DNA of 64,000 nt from Globisporangium splendens (taxonomy: Eukaryota; Oomycota; Peronosporomycetes; Pythiales; Pythiaceae). Within the stretch, counting starts at the first letter, position 1; each line of letters starts with the position of its first letter. The DNA lies in NCBI GenBank assembly GCA_006386115.1, contig VFIW01000024.1, forward strand, positions 457,937 through 521,936. The letters are read 5' to 3'. The position numbers and the translations under genes were made by a program. Below are positions 53,416-64,000 of this stretch, in pieces. The notes beneath the pieces were generated by a model, which searched no databases, had not been told where the DNA came from, and saw nothing but the letters and a program-made list of their open reading frames with translations.

Positions 53416-56034
53416 ATGGAAAACAAGCCTACCCAACCCACTGTTCCCAAGCCCTCGACTGTCGCACCAGCCTCGATTTCTGGGTTCACACCCAGTACCT
53501 CGACTGGTACCACTGTCGACCCATCCCCGTCCGAAAATTTGGATCCCGCCGATCCTCGCCCAAGCGAAAACGTGTTTGCGCTCCTGGCGACGGATCCTGT
53601 TTCTTGCGACCACTCTCCCGTGACCGACCCAGCCGTCGGCACTTCCACTGATTCGGAAGAAAAAGTGGACGAGACGATGGATCCTGCTGTTCATGCAAGC
53701 GGGTCGAACGACGACGGCTCTGGCGATGTCCCGATGTTGCCTCCGTCTGCGGACTCGACTGGTGCCGGCAGCCATGCCGGCAATTCCGTGCCGACTCCTC
53801 CTGCACCCTCGTCTCCTGCTACGGACACGCGGTTGAGCATGGCCGATATCCTTCGCCTGCAAGAAGATATCCGCCGCGACCGAGCCGTCGTTGACGCTTC
53901 TCGTCGCCGCGTGGAAACTCCGAAGCCTCTCGCTGTCGACATCGAGGCCATTGAACGCCAGTATGCCGCTGGTGGTGACTGGTCCAACATTGCTTCGCGA
54001 TTGGAGCAAGCGCGTCCTTACCAGCTTCCGAGAGCCAAGTATGACATGGTGATCGAGACTGGTAGGGCCCTCGCGAAGACTCCAGTGCAAAAGATCTTGG
54101 CGTCGCTTGCGAGTTCCGGTCACGGCAACGCAGCGCTCGAAGAGCTGTACAAGCGATTCGAGATCGGTCAGATCTCCAAGCTTCCAGGTGGCAACTTGCG
54201 CGTCAAGGTCAAGTCGAAGGATGCCTGCGTGCGTTTGGAGCGCACCAAGGTGAACATCCTTGGAGGTGTCTTCACCTTCAAGGAGTTCGACATCCTCGGC
54301 GACAAGTACTACCTCGACATCTCGAACGTCGACTCGGACACGAACACAGACCTCATCCTTGAACGTCTGTTCATTCTCGGATGCAAGCCTGTGTACGACA
54401 CCTTCCGCGAAGTGAACCTCGCAACGGGTGTAACGTCAGCGACGTGGCGTGTCTACTTCTTGTCAAGCTCGTGTCCATGTGCGCTGATCATCAACAGCGG
54501 TGTCTGTGATCAAGTGATCTTCGACAACAAGCTTCATCCTGCCCACGGCAAAAATGCGCCGTTCCGCTCGGAGCGTTTGCCTTTCGGCTATCGCTCTACA
54601 CAGGCTCTTGAGCTTGGAGTGCCTGGTGGCGTGTTTCCATTCCCTGGCTCGTTGTCTGAGCCAGCCCTCAGAAGTCAGAAGCCAAACCAGCACGGTTCTG
54701 CGAAATCGTACGCCCAAGCCGCAGCAGCTACTCCGAAGCAACCTTCGCCGCCGAGTGCGACCAAGGGACAACGTGCATGGAGATTCTCAGCCACCAGCGA
54801 GGAGCTCAGCATGGCCAGATTCTGGTACCAATTGTGCCGAGACAACCTGGCAGTACTACCTCGGGTTATCCGTGGGTACCTTAACGGATAACGGGGAGAT
54901 CACACCGCATTGCCAGCCTCGAGTGGTCCGCAGACGCCTCTTCTCTGACCAACGGCGCAACGATGGTCCAACCGTGACCAAGAAAGAACACACAAGAAGC
55001 GATGAGGAGGAACGGCGCCGACTTCGCAACATGGTTGCCAAGCAACAGCCGCAAACTCTGACCGAATCGCGAACGCCAACTACGGTCGACGTACTCCAAT
55101 CGGTGGAGTGGCTTGCGAAGCGGGAAGGAAAGTGACGCGGACCAGAGTACGGCATTCGATACCAAGTTATGCCGACTGAAGTCCAAGCGAACCAGAGGCA
55201 TTGAAGGAGTCCAAGGAATCGGCTTTCTTCATCGAGAAGCACCACACGAAAGTGAGGAAGTCGCCGAAAGCTTCTCACATCGTGGAAGTGGCCGAGTCGA
55301 TGGCGAACGATGAGAACACTGCTCTTCTCAGCGTTCTCCCAGACCGACTGACTCACGCCGACACGAAGGTTGACGCTGCGTGCAAGATCGTTGCGAACGC
55401 CACCAACGCAGATCATGTGACCAAACACGCTGTCGAGAACCCGCTCGCGTTCAACAGTGCTCTGTCGCTCAAGATGGCAGGGACTGGACACGAGATGCAG
55501 GAGCTCGCTCAGCTTCACATGATCAACCGCGTCTTGAGTGCTTCCGACCCAAGTGAAGACACGACATTCAGTACGAAGTGGAAGAAGTTTATGAAAACCA
55601 AGGTTCCGTCGACGCGAGGGGATCTGTTCCACACCGCTGCAAAGTGGTGGACAACGTCGGAGCCAGTCCGAGAACTGTCGCGAGCGACCAAGGCACTGAG
55701 TCTCTTTGAGCTCATGCTGATGTCCATCGCCCCGACGATCTTCGCGAATGACCACTGGATCCAGTACCTGACTGGGATGCCGGTGCCGTGGATCCCTGCA
55801 CACCACACCCGTCTGCTGCATCCCAACACGCTGCTGATGCTGCTGCGCTCAGAGCTTGGAGCATTGTGCATGAAGCAATGGGCCGAAGTGCAGTGGCAAG
55901 GACGCATTCTTGAGGACCTGGAAGCTCTTCGTGACCTCGAAGACTACTACCCAGATGACGCGTCGGTCTTAAAGCTCCAGGTGGTCGATGGCAACGTGGT
56001 GATGGTAGCGGGCAGCCTCGCTGTCAGTAGCTAA
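53416..56034 (+). pseudogene. LINE copy 2 ORF1, broken
   Basis: The frame from ATG 53416 matches copy 1 to about 54,765 (just after PSATKGQ), including the RRM-like region. Between 54,765 and 55,200 at least a dozen single-base insertions and deletions destroy the frame. From 55,201 (MKESKESAF) to TAA 56032-56034 the frame is again open and nearly identical to copy 1. Confidence 0.85.
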
Positions 56035-59000
56035 ACCAACCTCGACTCATCCCTCGTGGAGCAACATTAGTGTCGTGACCGTGAACACTAATGGCATCAA
56101 AGACAACGGTCACTTATTTATCGACAACATGGTATCGAAATATTCGATATCGTGTGTCGGAAACCAAGTTCAGCGAAAGCAACACTCTCGACTTCAAAAA
56201 GTTCAACATCGACTCAAGCTCAAGACACAACGTCTTTGTGGAATGACCACGGAATCCCAGGTGGATCGACCCCAGCAGCGGACGTAGTGGCGGTGTTCTC
56301 ACTGTTCTTCGCTCTGACGTGCCGGGTTTCGAAACGGCTGCGGAACAACCAAGCCTCGCCGTCCCAGGTCGGTACCTCGTAGTAAAGGTGATGGTGAGCG
56401 ACGCTCCCGTCTACATTCACAACGTGTACGCTCCAGTGGACCGACAGGAAAAGCAACAATTCTTCTCGAGTCTCTCGACCGAAGACTTTGAAGATCAAGC
56501 GACACACCTTGTGTTGGGAGATCTGAACACGCCTTTGGATCCCAGACTCGACTCCTCGTCTCCAGATCTGTGCTACGAACCGGCGCGGTCGAGCTGCCTT
56601 GCGTGGCTTGCTCGTCTTGGCGTTGTGGATGCGTGGCGTGTCCACCATGACACGAGGCGAGTCTTCACTGGTCCCTTGCCTCGCAAGAACCGGTTGGACT
56701 ATATTCTTCTCTCGGAGGCGTTCTATGAACGCTTCTACGACGACTCCAAATACTTCGTTCCCCAGAACGCTGGCGACCACCTTGCTCACTGTGTGAGTTT
56801 CAAGACTGGCTCCTAGCTGCATGGACGTGGGTACTGGAAGTTTCCCCGTTACCTGCTGGAGTACCCAGTGGTTGTCTCCGCGATCGAGAAGGAAGCGGAG
56901 ACAGTCCGAGATCAGCTCCGTGGCTCTACCAATCCTGGTCAAATCTGGGAGAGGTGGAAGGCGAGAATCAAGACCCAGCTGCAAGACGTCCAGAAGAAGC
57001 TCTGCATGCAAGACACAACCGCGGTTGAAGAGGCTCGTGCTTCGCTCGACCAGGCTGCTGCACGCTACCGTGAGTCTTCCACCGAGAACAATCGCAGCCA
57101 GTTCGACGACGCGATGAAGATTTACAAGGAGACAGTCACCAGAACCAGCCAGTACAACCAAGACAATGCGTTCGACTTCCAAGCTGCCAACTCCGAGAAA
57201 TCGACCAAGCACTTCTTCCGTCCGTTGGATGCGAGTCTGAGGAAGGTATCGATTGAAGAGGTGGTGACACCGAGTGGCAGTGTCTCATCGAACCCTCAAG
57301 AGATATCCCTCCATTTCCTGGAACACTGGGGATCCGAGATGGGAGATCCCGACAGTCCAGCAGGAACAGCTCCTCCACCAGACGAAGCCAAGCAGCAAAC
57401 GCTCATTGACTCGATCATCCGTGTGCTATCAGAGCTGGATCGGGAGATCCTGAATGCTCCTGTGACGGCTTCCGACCTTGCGGACTCGATCAGGCACATG
57501 AAGGCGAGCTCGGCACCTGGTATGGACGGCTTGACAGCTGGCTTTTACCAGGTCGCTCCCGACGTGTTCGGTGAATGTCTCAGCATTGTCTTCAACGACC
57601 AGCTTCGTCGTGGCATCCTCCTGCCGTCACAACGCAAGTCAGCGGTCGTGCTCCTCTACAAGAAGGGATCAAGAGCCGAGCCTGGCAACTACCGACCGAT
57701 CACGCTGATGCCAGTCGACGTGAAAGCTCTGTCCAAGACTCTCACGTTCCGACTCCAGTCCGTTGTGTGTAGTCTCATCCACACGGACCAGAAGGCATTC
57801 GTGAAAGGCAGGTCGATCCACCATCACGTTCGCTTTCTCGCTGATCTCCAGGACTTGATCACGAACCTCGACGACGAAGCGTACGCGATGTTCTTGGACT
57901 TCGAGAAGGCTTTCGATCGTGTGAACTGGGACTACATGTTCCGAGTGCTTGAGAAGATGGGATGCGGCTCTGCGTTTATCCAGTGGGTGAGGCTTCTGTA
58001 CACGCGGCCACAAGCACACCTTCTCATCAACCAGAACATCCAGCCCGCGCTTCATCCGACGCGAGGTGTCAAACAGGGAGATCCTCTGTCGGCATTGCTG
58101 TTCCTTCTGGCAATTGAGCCTCTTGGGAACTTGCTACGGTCGCACGAAGAGTATGGCGTGTGCCTCGACGCAGACCACACTGCCACCAGCATGTTCTTTG
58201 CGGACGACACTACGCTTCTAGGCGGTTCGATCCCGAGTGTCCAAGCACAACTGGAGCTCGTGGATGTCTACTGCAAGGGATCCGGTGCGAAACTCAACCT
58301 CAGCAAGTCGATGCTGATGGCGCTGAATCGCAACCAAGACTGCCCTCGCCTGCCTGGTGTTCAAGTGCTGGGTCGTGCAGAGTCGGTGAAGTTCCTTGGT
58401 ATCCCATTCAGCCAGTCTCCAGTCAATGACGCCATCGTGTCTTTCCTCGATGACCGCTTCTACGACGGCTTCAAGGCGTGGTACAGGCGAGCTCGAACAC
58501 TGCGAGGGCGACTTCTGGTGGCTCAGACAATGGTCCTGTGTAATGGGCCACAACCAGCCATTACATGAAGGTGGATCTGTTCCCAGATCTAGTGTGTCAC
58601 ACACCACCTTCAGCGTGCATTGTGGAGACACAAATAACAAAGGGATTACAGTAATACAGTCCCCACATGCACGTGTGACGCCATTCGATGACGTCACGAG
58701 TGTTCTCTGTGCTGATCAGTGCAGAATGTTGTTCTCATGTACTAATGAGTACTGAGCAATGACATCCATGTACTAATCAAGTACTGAGTGATGGTTCCTG
58801 TTTGGGAAACTGGGCTGGCGACGAGACCGACGTGTCTCTGCCGCCTGAAGTGAGTGGCGCGAGCCAATCACTTTGCAGGGATTTTAAATAAGACTTGAAG
58901 TTCAAGCTTCTAGAAGATCCCGTAGGTTCAACCTCAGTGTACCCAAGGTTTTATATATCAGATTAATAGGTTTTATTGTGTATATTTAGGTTTTAGTTAT

Positions 59001-60801
59001 AAAACCTCTAGGAGCCCTTGGGGTTCATTTGTAAGTAGCGACAGGAACCATAACCATTTTTAATTCAGTTGCAAATTTTCCTTCAAGCCCTCAAGTTTTC
59101 GTTCCTCCCTCCAAGTCGGGAGATCGCTTCCTCTGGCACAAGCGTGTGTGCCGTGTTTGAGGGACTGTTTGGAACAGCGCCCTCTTCATCCTGTCTCGAC
59201 TGTGGCACTACATGCAGCATGTGGTTGTCCCTCGGCAAGTCGTGAAGAGGTGGCAGTCGATGCTGAACAAGTTTGTCCTGAGTCGGAAGCACGACCGAGA
59301 GGACACACACATCCAGCTGATCCCGAAGGAGTTTCTCTACTTGCGGCGTAGTGACGGTGGTCTGGGCATACCGAGCATCGAAGCCCATCTGAAGCGGCAA
59401 CGACTCCAGCTGCTGCTTCAGTTTGTGCATGCAGCCACGACTCCCGAGGAGAGAAACTGGACGACAGCGAGCTGTGAGGTGCTCAAGTCTGTTCTACCAC
59501 CCGTCGGAAGGTGCAGAGCGCTCGACTTTCTCACAGTATCGCCGCTGCGGCATGGCTCGATGATCAAGTGGCAGAAGACTTCAGGGTGGTGGCGAGCATC
59601 ATGGACAATGTGGTACACGATCAGCTGGGAGATCACGTGGCGCAACCTTCCGCCGGACGAAGGCGTGAGGGAGTGCCTCGCTCAGCCGATTTGGTTCCAT
59701 GCAGATGCGCACCTCCACTACGAACAGACCCCTCGGACTGCAACCGCCAACGCTCATCGAAGGTGCCTTGGTATGTGTCCCGAGCCGCAGCGAAGCTTCC
59801 GGCTCCACATCTCGAGAGTCATCGGTTTGCGATCGCTGGCGGACTTCATGCGTGGTGGAACGACATGGCCGAGCTGCAACGCCTTTGTGGCTGCTCACCT
59901 TGATCGCACGCTGGCTCACATCTCTGTCGGCATCCAGTCGCAATGGCTTCGGTCGTTGTACAAGGAAGCGACACAGATTGTGGACCGACTGGGAACACTA
60001 CCACCGCGAGTTGACTCAAGTCTTCGTCTTCTTCCGCACCTTGGTTGCACCAGTGGCACGAAGGTGTGTGTGTTTCCGGCCATTCCGAGAAGCGCGCTTC
60101 TTCGTCTGGTGTGGACACCAACACCACCGTCGAAAAGCCACCCAATGACGCTTCACAGTCAGAGCGTTGACGAGGACGAAGTCAAGTCGTTCGTGAAGTA
60201 CGGCAAGCACCTTCGCCAGCTCCTGCTCCCGATCTTTGAAGACCTGCAGTTTCGCGTGGCGTTCCGACTGCTTCCTGTGCGCTCTCGGTTCTTCTTTCTG
60301 CGAGACACCGACCCAGGCATCACGTACTGCATCCAGGACGGCTGCAACGCAGTTGAGACCGAGCAGCACTTGTTCTTCGAGTGCGCGCTTGCCTCGCGAG
60401 TGTGGGAGCACCTGTTGCTTCTGATGCGGCCATTCTTTCGACGCCAGCCAACGTGGACGATGATTGCCTTGGCGCGGAAGCCGTCGATTCACGAAGACTG
60501 GAAGGAATGCGAAGACGTCATCTGTGACGTTTGGCACACTCTTCGTGCAGTGGCCCTCCATTTCCTCTGGACGGACCGCAATCGGTGCTTGTTCGACGGA
60601 AGACAACCCACTCCGACTGCTCCTGCGCTGTCGGTGATCTTCGCAACGATGAGTGCGCATACCCGCCACTACATGAGGAAAAAATACGAGTCAGTGCAAG
60701 TGACAACACTGCAAAAGATCATTCAAGAGATGAAGACGTACCAGCCATTTGGAGATTTCGTGGCAACTCATACAACCACGTTCGAGATTCGGCAACGGTA
60801 A
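56010..60801 (+). pseudogene. LINE copy 2 ORF2, broken and split by a solo LTR
   Basis: The start resembles copy 1, again with no ATG before VNTNGIKD. Indels between about 56,150 and 56,310 break the endonuclease start; the frame resumes at 56,319 and meets a TAG at 56814-56816 where copy 1 has CAG. The reverse transcriptase is open from 56,868 to 58,538 with FADD intact, is split by the LTR, and resumes after 59,188. It then runs without interruption through the zf-RVT motif to TAA at 60801. Confidence 0.85.
58539..59188. mobile_element. Solo LTR inserted in LINE copy 2
   Basis: The 650-bp insertion is absent from LINE copy 1. It begins TGTAATGG, ends CCTCTTCA (TG...CA termini) and is flanked by a 5-bp duplication TCCTG at 58534-58538 and 59189-59193. 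It has no coding capacity and an AT-rich stretch near 58,940-59,010 that could hold promoter or poly(A) signals. These are the marks of an LTR left after recombination between the two LTRs of a retrotransposon. The superfamily is not determinable. Confidence 0.9.
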
Positions 60802-61236
60802 GCCGCCAACTCTGCCTCAAAGCTCCAATCTCGACCTCCACAGCTGTTGCCGCAGTCTCATCAGCAGCGTCGCCGCTTGCTCCTTCCTCTCTGGAGGAGA
60901 CCCTTGAGGACTCCTCATCGGATGCTGACACCACTGAAGAGCTGCTCTCTGATTCTCCTGAGTCGGAGATCTCACGTTGGGAATCCCCATCAACCGAGCC
61001 TATGCCCTCCGACACCTCCGCCTTACGGCGCGGCTCAGCCGATTGCATTATGGTCACGGTATCAGGTTCCTCCCTCCCTGAGTACTCTTCCTCAGATGCA
61101 CCAGCGACCATCACTCTCCAGTCGGCACCTGCTCTCGACGACGCAAATTGACGAATGAGCCCAAGCCTGCAAGAAACAGATAAATTACGGATTCACAACG
61201 GTTAAATTACGGAAGTTATTCTGTGATTTCCAAGTT

Positions 61237-61309
61237 TGGCCACGGCGGGGATCGAACCCGCGACCTCCAGGTTGGGAACCCGGTACTATACCATTTGAGC
61301 TGCATGACC
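61237..61309 (-). tRNA. tRNA-Gly (CCC), copy 2
   Basis: The sequence is identical to the copy at 51,677-51,749 and has the same surroundings: LINE 3' end at one side without a terminator and element X at the other. Confidence 0.9.
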
Positions 61310-61310
61310 A

Positions 61311-62017
61311 CTTCTCAATTTGCTCGCTACCCCACAAGTCGACTCTTCAGAAGTACCCAAGCCCATCACCACTCCACTTCCTCCACCTCTCTCTCCCACC
61401 CACTCTGCCTGCAGTATGGGCGTAGGGAGAACGAAGAAGAAGCGCAAGAAGACGCGCGTTTGGAGTCTGCATCGACATCGCCTTCCAGTTCGCCTCGCAA
61501 CTGTCCGTCGATCGGCTCCGTCGGTAGAGCCGATGCACTTCGCTGAGCGAAGCGACCCGCATTGGGCGTGAGCAACTGCAAGACGACCGAGAGAGGTCGC
61601 GCTTGTGCGAGCGGGGAGTGCTCCGATCGCCAGCACGATCTCGAAGAATGAACCCAGAAGTGAAGAATGAACCCACAAGACAAGAATCAACCCACAAGCG
61701 AAGAATCAACCCACAAGTCAAGAAATCAACCCACAAGACAAGAATCAACCCACAAGGGAAGAATCAACCCAGAATACATCCTCGAGTGTCTCACACCGAC
61801 ACTCATACCTCAAAACAGCAAGGTTTAAAGACCTGACGCACAAGCAACCTTCACCAAGCCGACACAAACGACTGCATAGCACAACCAAAATCTCACCCCA
61901 ACAGAATTAAAGAGAAGCCTTAGTGCTAGCATAATAGAATACGCAATGGCATAGCGAGCAATTAGAAGTCAGTTTGCCGTACTATTTATTAACAACAATA
62001 TACGGACATCTTTCAAC
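61311..62017. mobile_element. Element X, second copy
   Basis: It is nearly identical to 51,751-52,490 up to about 61,990 and then better preserved: it ends ATACGGACATCTTTCAAC immediately before the right target-site duplication at 62,018. There is no poly(A) tail. Confidence 0.55.
61643..61775. repeat. 19-bp minisatellite, about 7 units
   Basis: Same repeat as at 52,083-52,234, one unit shorter. Confidence 0.9.
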
Positions 62018-62032
62018 TGAGCTACATCCCCA
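62018..62032. repeat. Right copy of the 15-bp target-site duplication
   Basis: TGAGCTACATCCCCA repeats the tRNA-Ala 5' end without the rest of the tRNA. It is followed by TAACAGACCATAC, exactly the sequence that follows the intact tRNA-Ala genes at 62,818 and 63,632. Confidence 0.8.
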
Positions 62033-62671
62033 TAACAGACCATACACCCTCCACACTACAAACACGCGCCAATGCCAATACACACAAAACAACCACACGC
62101 ACAGCGACCACACACACAAAACAACCACACGCCAGCACCCGTCCGCGAAGCCGCGGCTCCTTGATCTTGCGTACTCGCTCCCAGTCCATCGAAACACGCG
62201 CACGGCCACCCAAGCCTTGTGCAGCACGCCCACATGTCCCACTGGACTCTTTCTTTGCTTAGAATCAGACCACTCGACCCCGACCGTGTGTCGAATCGGC
62301 GAACACACCCCTGGGACCAAGCAGGCGCTCGTATAAGTTGCACGGACCCCAAGTGCGTCCTCCTGCCTGCCGCGCGCCAACACGACCACGAACGAAGCCT
62401 TACCCGAACACAAGGCACAACGGTTTGCCGCCGCTCGCTACGACAGAGATGCGATGTAGCTGCAAGACAGAGAGATTCGTGTGTGCTGTGTGGAAGTAGA
62501 AGAGCAGAGGAGGTTGCGCGCATCTGATCTGTCGGTGGGCGTCGCGGAGTGGAGAGTTGTTCTTTTTATTGAAGGGTTTGTGGTGTGGTGCGGGACTTGC
62601 TGGGTGTGTGGTAGGTAGAGAGGCAGCAGTGTGCAGTGTGGGCGGACAAAAAGAAAGATAGAAAGAAAGAA

Positions 62672-62743
62672 TGCGTATGCCCGGATTCGAACCGGGGATA
62701 TCACAGCCACAATGTGAGGTACTGACCACTATACTACATACGC
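62672..62743 (-). tRNA. tRNA-His (GTG), unit C
   Basis: A 72-nt gene with perfect acceptor, anticodon (TCACA/TGTGA) and T stems; it is the cleanest of the tRNA-His copies. A run of five T follows at 62,648-62,652 on the sense strand. Confidence 0.93.
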
Positions 62744-62744
62744 C

Positions 62745-62817
62745 TGGAGAAGCTGGGTATCGATACCAGTACCTCTCGCATGCTAAGCGAGCGCTCTACC
62801 ATTTGAGCTACATCCCC
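62745..62817 (-). tRNA. tRNA-Ala (AGC), unit C
   Basis: A 73-nt gene like that in unit A, but with a change at 62,765 that replaces G53 by T and breaks the conserved 53:61 pair of the T stem. It may still be transcribed. Confidence 0.85.
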
Positions 62818-63485
62818 ATAACAGACCATACACCCTCCACACTACAAACACGCGACAATGCCAATACACACAAAACAACCACACGCACAGCGACCACACA
62901 CACAAAACAACCACCCGCCAGCACCCGTCCGCGAAGCCGCGGCTCCTTGACCTTGCGTACTCGCTCCCAGTCCATCGAAACACGCGCACGGCCACCCAAG
63001 CCTTGTGCAGCACGCCAACATGTCCCACTGGACTCTTTCTTTGCTTAGAATCAGACCACTCGACCCCGACCGTGTGTCGAATCGGCGAACACACCCCTGG
63101 GACCAAGCAGGCGCTCGTATAAGTTGCACGGACCCTAGGTGCATCCTCCTGTCAGCCGCGCGCCAACACAACCACGAACGAAGCCTTACCCGAACACAAG
63201 GCACGACGGTTCGCCGCCGCCCGCCACGGCAGAGATGCGATGTAGCTGCAAGACAGAGGGACTCGTGTGTGCTGTGTGTGTGCTGTGTGGAAATAGAAGA
63301 GCAGAGGAGGTTGCGCGTGTGTGATCTGTCGATGGACGTCGCGGAGTGGAGAGTTCTTGTTTTTTTGTTTTGAAGGGCTTGTGGTGTGGTGCGGGACTTG
63401 CTGTGTGGGTGGTAGGCAGGCAGAGAGGCAGAGAGGCAGAGAGAGAGGGGAAGCAGTGTGTAGTGTCGGCGGGAAAAAGAAAGAA

Positions 63486-63557
63486 TGCGTATGCCCGGAT
63501 TAGAACCGGGGATATCACAGCCACAATGTGAGGTACTGACCACTATACTACATACGC
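63486..63557 (-). tRNA. tRNA-His (GTG), unit D
   Basis: A 72-nt gene with intact stems. A change at 63,502 turns the T loop TTCGAAT into TTCTAAT, replacing the conserved purine 57 of the B box, which could weaken Pol III transcription. Confidence 0.85.
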
Positions 63558-63558
63558 C

Positions 63559-63631
63559 TGGAGAAGCTGGGTATCGATACCAGTACCTCTCGCATGCTAA
63601 GCGAGCGCTCTACCATTTGAGCTACATCCCC
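63559..63631 (-). tRNA. tRNA-Ala (AGC), unit D
   Basis: A 73-nt gene with the same T-stem change (at 63,579) as unit C. Confidence 0.85.
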
Positions 63632-63632
63632 A

Positions 63633-64000
63633 TAACAGACCATACACCCTCCACACTACAAACACGCGCCAATGCCAATACACACAAAACAACCACACGC
63701 ACAGCGACCACACACACAAAACAACCACCCGCCAGCACCCGTCCGCGAAGCCGCGGCTCCTTGACCTTGCGTACTCGCTCCCAGTCCATCGAAACACGCG
63801 CACGGCCACCCAAGCCTTGTGCAGCACGCCCACATGTCCCACTGGACTCTTTCTTTGCTTAGAATCAGACCACTCGACCCCGACCGTGTGTCGAATCGGC
63901 GAACACACCCCTGGGACCAAGCAGGCGCTCGTATAAGTTGCACGGACCCCAAGTGCGTCCTCCTGCCAGCCGCGCGCCAACACGACCACGAACGAAGCCT
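63633..64000. repeat. tRNA array unit E, cut by the window end
   Basis: The first 368 bp of another unit; its tRNA pair would lie beyond the window. The array therefore continues to the right. Confidence 0.85.

Larger units (their letters stand above)
53333..61236 (+). mobile_element. LINE copy 2, interrupted and mutated
   Basis: This is the duplicate of LINE copy 1, again starting at the tRNA-Ala 5' boundary and ending at tRNA-Gly. ORF1 and the first part of ORF2 carry clustered small indels, ORF2 has a nonsense codon at 56814-56816, and a 650-bp solo LTR splits ORF2 at 58,538. The 3' third is intact and is better preserved than copy 1 at the frameshift site there. Confidence 0.85.
62033..62818. 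repeat. tRNA array unit C (empty site)
   Basis: A 786-bp unit containing one tRNA-His/tRNA-Ala pair and no LINE. It is 28 bp shorter than unit D, mainly through loss in the GGCAGA-rich tract. Confidence 0.88.
62819..63632. repeat. tRNA array unit D (empty site)
   Basis: An 814-bp unit with one tRNA-His/tRNA-Ala pair, highly similar to unit C and to the left flank of LINE copy 1. Confidence 0.9.

Noticed and set aside
63485..63862. Small open frames in the tRNA units beginning MRMPGLEPGI or similar
   Set aside because: These are conceptual translations of tRNA-His and tRNA-Ala genes, a frequent source of false proteins.

Overview
The window is nuclear DNA of a eukaryote, most likely an oomycete of the Phytophthora/Pythium type. 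The evidence is: compact genes on both strands with short GT-AG introns (mostly 55-120 nt), small intergenic gaps, a close match to the 16-nt oomycete core promoter in front of a cathepsin gene, a WRKY19-like zinc-finger repeat protein, a relic of a leucine-rich-repeat family familiar from Phytophthora, and a solo LTR and LINEs among Pol III genes. The species cannot be fixed from the sequence. Exon joins were worked out by hand from reading frame, splice sites and family conservation; no transcript evidence was available.

Positions 1-42,059 are a gene-dense housekeeping stretch. In order it holds: the 3' end of a cationic amino-acid transporter; a coiled-coil protein of unknown function with an apparent frameshift; a DBP9/DDX56 RNA helicase (minus); kinesin-5; a broken PPIL6-like cyclophilin (minus); proteasome ATPase RPT4 (minus); a large PPR protein; a 12-TM anion/organic-acid MFS transporter (minus); an Eyes-absent phosphatase (minus); RNase H2 subunit C (minus); a ZNRD2/SSSCA1-type zinc-ribbon protein; a sugar porter (minus); a seven-repeat zinc-finger protein; the splicing factor CCDC12/cwf18; cyclin H (minus); a 2-oxoglutarate/Fe(II) oxygenase; protein-L-isoaspartate methyltransferase (minus); a membrane-anchored cathepsin Z-like protease (minus); and a protein built from four tandem domains resembling the DNA polymerase beta 8-kDa domain. 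These genes do not form one pathway; they are ordinary neighbours, several arranged head to head or tail to tail.

From 42,060 the character changes. A decayed LRR gene and about 1 kb of gene-free DNA lead into a tandem array of roughly 0.8-kb units. Each unit carries a tRNA-Ala(AGC) and a tRNA-His(GTG) gene one base apart on the minus strand, apparently one dicistronic Pol III transcription unit. Two units are occupied by a composite insertion of about 8 kb: a LINE with ORF1 and an APE-endonuclease/reverse-transcriptase ORF2, then a tRNA-Gly(CCC) gene, then a short second element and a 19-bp minisatellite. The LINE starts exactly at the 5' end of tRNA-Ala, and the second element starts exactly at the 5' end of tRNA-Gly with a similar 30-nt beginning. 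The composite is followed by a 15-bp duplication of the tRNA-Ala 5' end, while the next units of the same array show the empty site. This points to LINE insertion targeted to tRNA gene starts and is the most interesting feature of the window.

The second composite (about 52.5-62.0 kb) is a recent duplicate of the first (about 43.8-52.5 kb). Its LINE is interrupted by a 650-bp solo LTR and has other lesions; some are tightly clustered single-base indels that may be assembly errors. Neither LINE copy is fully open.
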